A stretch of DNA of 64,000 nt from Cinnamomum chago. Lineage: Eukaryota > Streptophyta > Magnoliopsida > Laurales > Lauraceae. The notes below the pieces were generated by a model, which made no database searches, had not been told where the DNA came from, and worked only from the letters and a program-made list of their open reading frames with translations. Shown in pieces: positions 58,451 through 64,000 of this stretch. Within the stretch, counting starts at the first letter, position 1; each line of letters begins with the position of its first letter. The position numbers and the translations under genes are program-made. The stretch lies in the NCBI GenBank assembly GCA_038049695.1, contig CP142452.1, positions 75,400,501 through 75,464,500 of the forward strand. Reading direction: 5' to 3'.

Positions 58451-59156
58451 ATCTCAAGCCACAATTACAATTTGCAATTTTCAAATATGTTTTCTGAAAA
58501 AACATTGAGTTAGTCACATTAAAAATATTAAAAAACTAATAATTATATGAAAAATGAGATTGATGCAAATGAACCTCAGGCCACATCTATAAGGTCCAAA
58601 TAGATTTAGAATATTTTATTAGCTAATTATATGCCATTAGTTTCTTATTTAATTTAGGGAATTGTAATTAGGATAGGATTCTTATCTTATTTCCTAGCTT
58701 GATTAGTTTCTTAGTTTGTTAGGTTTATTAGCCCCTATTTATATGTCATTGTAGAAGATTATTTTTAATGAGTTCATTAATGAAAATTGGATTTCTCCAT
58801 TGAGATGCTCCTTGTTATCATCTCTGCATAGACTTATTAAAGTATCTACGGACATACACTTCGGCACTTTCATGCTAGCCCTAACCCTAGAGCCTGCATC
58901 AGTCAGATTGATAATTTCGGATTTGGAGTGAATAAAATTCCCCTCGTTGTTTTATTTTGTGGAGAGTGTTCACTTCGTGTGATTATTTTTGCGGAAACCT
59001 CTAATTGTGTCTGCCCTGCGATCCTAACATTTGGATTGCATAAAAGATCCATTCAGAAAAAAAAAACCTTGCATAGAGATCCAAAAATCGAAAAAAGGAG
59101 GAAAAAAAAAAAAGAACACGGAGTGATTGTTCCTAGACAAAGAGGAATAAGTCAGT

Positions 59157-59209
<53 letters not shown>
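59157..59209 (+). repeat. Compound (TA)n(GA)n microsatellite in unit B
   Basis: TA repeats at 59157-59180 join GA repeats at 59181-59209. The matching place in unit A (about 30657) has only a few GA repeats, so the tract grew in unit B. Confidence 0.9.
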
Positions 59210-59210
<1 letters not shown>

Positions 59211-59563
59211 ATATACTTGAGAATAGACAGAGCCAGAGGAGAGCCAAATTTCAGCTCCATCGATTTTTCTTGCAGGGAAAAGTGGGTTTCCTTGCCGACA
59301 CGAGAGAAATCTGTAGAAATCGCCGATAGGGGAACATCAAAAAATCAAAATTGCCTCTAGGAAAACTGGAGCCAGTTTTCTCAGAAATTCATTGCATTGA
59401 ACCGAATGACCCTCAAGTTGATTGCCATGGCCAACACATGCAAATAGACCCATCACCTTCATCTTGCTTCGTTACTGGCTTACTGCAGACAAGAATTGCA
59501 TGAGAAATAAATAAGAGATGCAAAGAAAAAAGATTTTTTTTTTAAATAAAAAAGAAGAATAGG

Positions 59564-62500
59564 CTAGAAGTATATAGAAAGACTAACCAATCTCTCAATG
59601 AACTTCACTTGTTGTCTCCGATGCCGATTAGCAACAGAAAGCTCACTGATATAAATATGTGGGATGTGTTGTATCTTGTGCCAATCCTCGCCAATGTTTG
59701 TCTCACATCGTCCGGCTAATACAGGACAATCTAAGATAAATAAAGCTTTGAGTGCAGGGAGGCGTTGTAGCTCTTTTGGCAATGATGTTATCTTATGGCA
59801 GCTCTCAATGGATAGATGGTGAAGTGACGTTAGATTTTCCAACCTCTCTGGTAGGATTTCCAAACCACACCAAATTAACTTCAGAACTTGGAGACCGGTA
59901 AGAAATGATATCTCATTTGGTAAAGTTGTCAACATAAGGCAGCCTTCTATTTTTAAACTTTTAAGGAGAGAGATGTGATGAAGCTCTTTGCTGAAAGAAA
60001 TTAGTCTGTCACCAGAATCAATTGTCAGTTCTTGAAGAGAGATCAAGCCTCTCATCTCCTCAACTGGAAAGGACAGAAGATCGCACTTTTTTAGACTCAG
60101 AGACTTTAGAGTGGTGAGGTTTTGCAATCCCATGTGCACATCTTTAAGCAGGGTACAATTTGCAATTTTTAGATGTGTGAGATTTGGTAGCATCCCTTGG
60201 CACGGAGGCTCTGCAACCGACACTAGCGAAGAATCAATAGTCAAATGCTCAGAATATGGAAATAATATGACTTTAGTTAGCATGGGGCAGTCATAAATTT
60301 TCAACTTGACAAGCCTAGGGAATATCCGCCCACTCTTCCATCCTGACCATATTCTCAATTTTCCCATACCGCTTATAGTAAGTTCTTCTAATGATGGGAA
60401 TCCTGCTGACACCTCATTTCCATAGATTTCATCGCCAATGTGCTCCACATTTTGCAATCTTCTAATTTCTAAGACTTTGAGCGAAGGTAATTGGCCAAGT
60501 GGTGGCAAGTGGTCCAATCTAAAACAATTAGATAACTTGATTTTTTGTAGTGTAGCAAGAGTTGTGTCCATCATCCAACTAGGAAATTGGATGCCCCCAT
60601 AGTCGGATAACATCAACGCCTCCAGATTTCCATGTGGCTGGAGGCCTTGGAGAATCTGCTCTTCAATTTTTACTTCATTTATTATCATGTTCTCAAAAAC
60701 ACAAAGACCAATATGTGTCCACTTTAGTGCAAGAGAAGTAAGATTTGGTTTGCCGATGAGTTTAGCTTGTTCAACATCAGTAGGATTTTTTATGTTCTCA
60801 AGGTGTTCAATGATCAACCTTCCTCTAAGGTTTAAACTTTGTAACTCTCCTATGCCACTACATTCAATGTGCTTGCTCACAATGAAACGTGTTAATTCTT
60901 GGAGGCATGTCAATTGCCCCATCCCTGGAGGCATATGAGTTAGCATACGACAACCTCTTATGTCCAAATGTCTAAGGTTGGTCAAGTACCTCAGGCCAAT
61001 GGGTAAGTTACGAAGATTTTCACACATAGTTAGTATCAAAGTCTGCAAATAATATAGACTAGTCAACGATTCAGGTAACATACCAATACTGGATCTGGAG
61101 AGGTCGAGGTACCTTATATGTCCCAGGTTGTCTAGCAGCCTTGGGACGGCACCAAATTCTAGAGACATGAAAGTACTCAAATCCAGCACTCTCGAAAATC
61201 TGAAATGTTCCACCTCAGAATGCAAGTGCAGCCCATCGCCACAAAAACTGATAAATGAGCGAAGCATTCGACCTTCAAATAAGGAGACAGGAAGCATTTC
61301 TGATGATGTTAAGTCAAAACATGAGTAATGACGAACCCTTTTGGAGATTTTCATAGATTTGCCAACGACTGCGACACAACATTCGTTTCCCATAACAGAT
61401 TGTGCAAGATCATGAAAGAGATCATGCATACCGAATAAAGTTAATTTGTCCGCGAACATTAATGTCCGTCTAAAACCCCCTCCAACACGGGAGTATGTTG
61501 TACTGTATTCCTTGACGCCTTGGAAGAAAGACTTCATAACCAACTCATTAAAAATCTCATTGCCAATATCTTCCAACTCCATTCCTATTTTGGAAGGAAT
61601 AAAACCATTGGCCATCCATAACTTAATTAGTTTTTCCTTCTCAATCTCATAATTTTTAGGGAAAATAGCACAGAAGGCAAAACATTGCTTCACATGTGAC
61701 TTTAGATGGTTATAGCTCAACCTCAAAGCAGGCAATATTCCATACTCATTTTCATTGGCTATGTTGCATATTTCACTGTCCCTTACATATGCCCATCTGG
61801 CTTCATCTGTCTCGCAACACAAAAGGCCTCCTAGAGTCAGCACTGCGAGTGGGTTGCCCTTGCATTTCTTCACAATCTCACGACCAATTGACACCAAGCT
61901 AACTTGATGTGTTTCTCCCTCCTCTCTTTGATTTCCAAGTCCTCGTTGAGTGAACAAAGACCAGCAATGGTCGTCTGGCAAACCCTCTAAAACAATTGGA
62001 TTGATTGTGCTCATTATGGATGCAACCTTTCTTATGCGCGTGGTTACAATAATTCTACTTCCTCGTCCTCCGCAAATCAACAGATCTCTCAGCCTTTCCC
62101 ACTTTTCCAGTTCTTCATTCCAGACATCATCCAACACAAGCAGGAATCTCTTCTCACCCAGCGCTTTTCGAAGGCACTGCTGCAGTACCTCCACATCGAA
62201 ATTCTTCACATTGCTGGGTCCAGGTCCTCCAGGATAACCACCAGCTGTCCGTTTGAATTTCTTCACATTGCTAGGTCCAGGTCCTCCAGGATAGCCACCA
62301 GCTGCACGTTTGAATTTCTTGACATTGCTAGGTCCAGGTCCTCCAGGATGAGCACCAGCTGCACGTTCAATGATCTTATTTTGAAGCTTTATAAAATCAA
62401 AATCATCAGAGACGCATATCCACAGTTTCAGCTTAAAATGATCGTCCACATCTTCATGGTTGTAGGCAAACTGAGCTAGCGTTGTTTTGCCAATGCCTCC

Positions 62501-63073
62501 CATGCCCACAATTGGAATGACTAAAACATCCTCATGAGGTGACAGCAACAAACTGAGTAGCTTCGTTTTCGCTTCTTCTCTTCCAAGTACTTGAGATTTG
62601 ATTACGAATGAGTGGGTCTCCCTCTGCTTCTTAAACTTGCTCTCCCAATTTGCAACCGTCTTTATCAACTGAAACTTTTCACTCTCTGCTTTAATAGCTT
62701 TGAGTCTCTCACTAACATCTTTGAGTTCCAATGCTAGTTTTGGACGGTTAAATACTTCAGGGACGAGATTGCGTACCTTCTTTCGGGGAGGCTCCTGGCT
62801 CCGTCTCCGGTCCTCGATCTCATACTCTTCCAGTAGGTCTTCAGCATCGTAAGTAGCATCTTTGATCCTTTCCAGCAATTCCATCAGCTTTGGATCCAAC
62901 ACAGGGCTCCCTTCTGCTATTTCGATGAAACCACGAATATCTGTTAGGGAAACCTTAATCTTCTCCAGCTCCTTTCGATCACCCAAGAAGTTTGACCAGT
63001 AGGACATGACCTTCTCCAGTGCTAGATTAACTAGGTAGGAGACTGCTGTTTGATTTACAGTATCGAGCGCCAT
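59564..63073 (-). CDS. CNL-type disease resistance protein (unit B), single exon, 1169 aa
   Basis: Paralogue of the NLR at 36188-39640, roughly 85% alike by eye, with the same domain order: Rx-type coiled coil with YDAEDLLEEYE, P-loop GMGGIGKTT, kinase 2 LLVLDDVW, RNBS-B GSRIIVTTR, GNPLA, RNBS-D CFAFCAIFPK, MHD (FGMHDLFHDLAQ) and leucine-rich repeats. The frame stays open to 63127, but the start chosen is MALDTVNQ at 63073, which aligns with the paralogue's MDTVEQ; the upstream codons come from an A-rich leader. Three 19-residue GGPGPS units (residues 237-293) sit between RNBS-A and kinase 2. Differences from unit A cluster around the MHD-LRR junction and first LRRs (STTYSRVGGGFRRTLMFADK). 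Probably functional. Confidence 0.95.
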   Translation of the reverse strand: MALDTVNQTAVSYLVNLALEKVMSYWSNFLGDRKELEKIKVSLTDIRGFIEIAEGSPVLDPKLMELLERIKDATYDAEDLLEEYEIEDRRRSQEPPRKKVRNLVPEVFNRPKLALELKDVSERLKAIKAESEKFQLIKTVANWESKFKKQRETHSFVIKSQVLGREEAKTKLLSLLLSPHEDVLVIPIVGMGGIGKTTLAQFAYNHEDVDDHFKLKLWICVSDDFDFIKLQNKIIERAAGAHPGGPGPSNVKKFKRAAGGYPGGPGPSNVKKFKRTAGGYPGGPGPSNVKNFDVEVLQQCLRKALGEKRFLLVLDDVWNEELEKWERLRDLLICGGRGSRIIVTTRIRKVASIMSTINPIVLEGLPDDHCWSLFTQRGLGNQREEGETHQVSLVSIGREIVKKCKGNPLAVLTLGGLLCCETDEARWAYVRDSEICNIANENEYGILPALRLSYNHLKSHVKQCFAFCAIFPKNYEIEKEKLIKLWMANGFIPSKIGMELEDIGNEIFNELVMKSFFQGVKEYSTTYSRVGGGFRRTLMFADKLTLFGMHDLFHDLAQSVMGNECCVAVVGKSMKISKRVRHYSCFDLTSSEMLPVSLFEGRMLRSFISFCGDGLHLHSEVEHFRFSRVLDLSTFMSLEFGAVPRLLDNLGHIRYLDLSRSSIGMLPESLTSLYYLQTLILTMCENLRNLPIGLRYLTNLRHLDIRGCRMLTHMPPGMGQLTCLQELTRFIVSKHIECSGIGELQSLNLRGRLIIEHLENIKNPTDVEQAKLIGKPNLTSLALKWTHIGLCVFENMIINEVKIEEQILQGLQPHGNLEALMLSDYGGIQFPSWMMDTTLATLQKIKLSNCFRLDHLPPLGQLPSLKVLEIRRLQNVEHIGDEIYGNEVSAGFPSLEELTISGMGKLRIWSGWKSGRIFPRLVKLKIYDCPMLTKVILFPYSEHLTIDSSLVSVAEPPCQGMLPNLTHLKIANCTLLKDVHMGLQNLTTLKSLSLKKCDLLSFPVEEMRGLISLQELTIDSGDRLISFSKELHHISLLKSLKIEGCLMLTTLPNEISFLTGLQVLKLIWCGLEILPERLENLTSLHHLSIESCHKITSLPKELQRLPALKALFILDCPVLAGRCETNIGEDWHKIQHIPHIYISELSVANRHRRQQVKFIERLVSLSIYF
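62195..62365 (-). repeat. In-frame 57-bp minisatellite in the NB-ARC domain, 3 copies
   Basis: Three units of exactly 57 bp encode RAAGAHPGGPGPSNVKKFK, RAAGGYPGGPGPSNVKKFK and RTAGGYPGGPGPSNVKNFD. They are far more alike than the two units in the unit A gene, which suggests recent expansion or homogenisation. Confidence 0.95.
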
Positions 63074-63245
63074 TATTCCTTGTTCTTCTGGTTTTTTTTT
63101 TTTCTTCTCCTTCAACTTTTCAGGCAAGAAAGAGATGAGGAAGGAGTGGCTCTCGTTCTCATTCTTACAGATAACAAAGAGTCAAGGTCACAAGGTCAAG
63201 CATGATTGGAGGTTTCCATGAAGGTTCCCTCAACCAAACGCGGCC

Positions 63246-64000
63246 CACACGGCAGCACTAGTAGCCCCTCTTGCAAATGGAAAAGTACATATAGACCGAA
63301 TGAGGACCGAATTCTCCGGTCCCGTCCCCATGAGGACCGTTGGATCTCAGTCCCTTTTGGACTGGGCGGGGGGGGGGGGGGGGTGGAAATTCGAGTCCAG
63401 TCCCTCATCGAAATCTAATTCGGTTGGGCTTCCTTTAGTTCGAGTGGGAATAAAAGAAAAAATGGTCTCATCAACCGTAAAAGTCGAATAAAGGTCGGTC
63501 ATGCTCTAAAAAAAAGAATCAATCTGACCCAGGGTTTACCAATTCCATGGTGGGTCGAGTCAGGTTGGTGTTGGTTGGTTATTGCTTTAAAAATATCTGA
63601 CACAGGGTTTACCATTGTGTGGACATGGCTTTAAAAATATCTGACACAAAAGTTTGTCCAAGTAGCATTACTCTTACCATTGTGTGGACATGGTTTACAT
63701 CTGTCCTCGCCTTCTGTCATTTATTCAACTGGTGTGGGCCTGTGTTACCTACTCTTTCGGCAGCATTACTTCCCCCAGCCATGGTACCTGGACCGAATGG
63801 GGACCGAATTCAGGTATGTGGGCCGTGTGGGCCGTGTGGGCCGCGTTTGGTTTTGATGAGACCAGTTCAGGCATGTTAGGGTTGCGCCAGTTCAGTCAGG
63901 TGGTGTGCGGTTGACATTGGCCAAGATTTTTTCAACAACTAGGGGGTTTCATGGGACGAATGTCTAGCTCGAGACCATGCCAAAATCTACCCACATTGAG
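63246..64000. other. Right-edge repeats, no gene
   Basis: A 16-G run lies at 63368-63383. At 63480-63770 is sequence inverted relative to 51740-51850 and 39826-39890 (tgacccagggttt, aaaaatatctgacacagg). At 63840-64000 is a direct copy of 51900-52090 (gttgacattggccaagat, tagctcgagacca). Confidence 0.6.

Larger units (their letters stand above)
55020..63245. repeat. Segmental duplication unit B
   Basis: Second copy of unit A without the CACTA element, same order and orientation. The place matching the CACTA insertion is at about 59468-59492 (cttcgttactggcttactgc). Confidence 0.9.

Noticed and set aside
63073-63127. Upstream start MPEKLKEKKKKK for the unit B NLR
   Set aside because: Its codons come from an A-rich leader that is not conserved as protein in the unit A gene; MALDTVNQ aligns with the paralogue start.

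Overview
The window is nuclear DNA of a flowering plant. The evidence is: spliced genes with AT-rich introns, coiled-coil NB-ARC-LRR (CNL) resistance genes, CACTA, Mutator-like and Harbinger-type DNA transposons, L1-type LINEs, a tRNA-derived SINE, and many (TA)n/(GA)n microsatellites. The species cannot be fixed from the sequence; a woody dicot or magnoliid would fit, but that is a weak inference.

Region by region. (1) 1-15.6 kb, minus strand: the 5' two thirds of ATR3, the NADPH-dependent diflavin oxidoreductase that reduces the Fe-S assembly factor DRE2. Eight coding exons are located and one short exon (~20-25 codons) is not. Introns carry a SINE with perfect target-site duplications (TSDs), an old ~5-kb L1, a nested LINE scrap with 16-bp TSDs, and another LINE tail. 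The gene runs off the left edge. (2) 15.6-26.7 kb: gene-poor. It holds a decayed Myb/SANT-like transposon ORF, a 1.0-kb Harbinger/Tourist-type element with TTA TSDs, and a 3.7-kb Pack-MULE with ~90-bp inverted repeats and a 9-bp TSD that carries exons 1-3 of cytosolic malate dehydrogenase. (3) 26.7-39.8 kb (unit A) and 55.0-63.2 kb (unit B): two copies of one segment. Each holds an L1 endonuclease fragment, a decayed NLR 3' fragment and an intact single-exon CNL gene on the minus strand. Unit A alone was later hit by a 5.16-kb CACTA transposon 84 bp past the NLR stop codon; unit B supplies the empty site. (4) 40.6-44.7 kb, plus strand: a 27-unit minisatellite that ends in a TATA box, then a three-exon FAR1/MULE-type transposase gene fused to an OTU-like cysteine protease domain. 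(5) 44.7-55.0 kb and 63.2-64 kb: dispersed and tandem repeats with LINE remnants; no host gene recognised.

Most notable: an in-frame 57-bp (19-residue) minisatellite inside the NB-ARC domain of both NLRs, with 2 and 3 copies; the MULE-OTU fusion whose two halves are joined by four exact-length 17-residue repeats; its repeat-derived promoter; the Pack-MULE; and the CACTA element with an eight-copy 178-bp array. No rRNA, tRNA or CRISPR array was found. Identities quoted are judged by eye.
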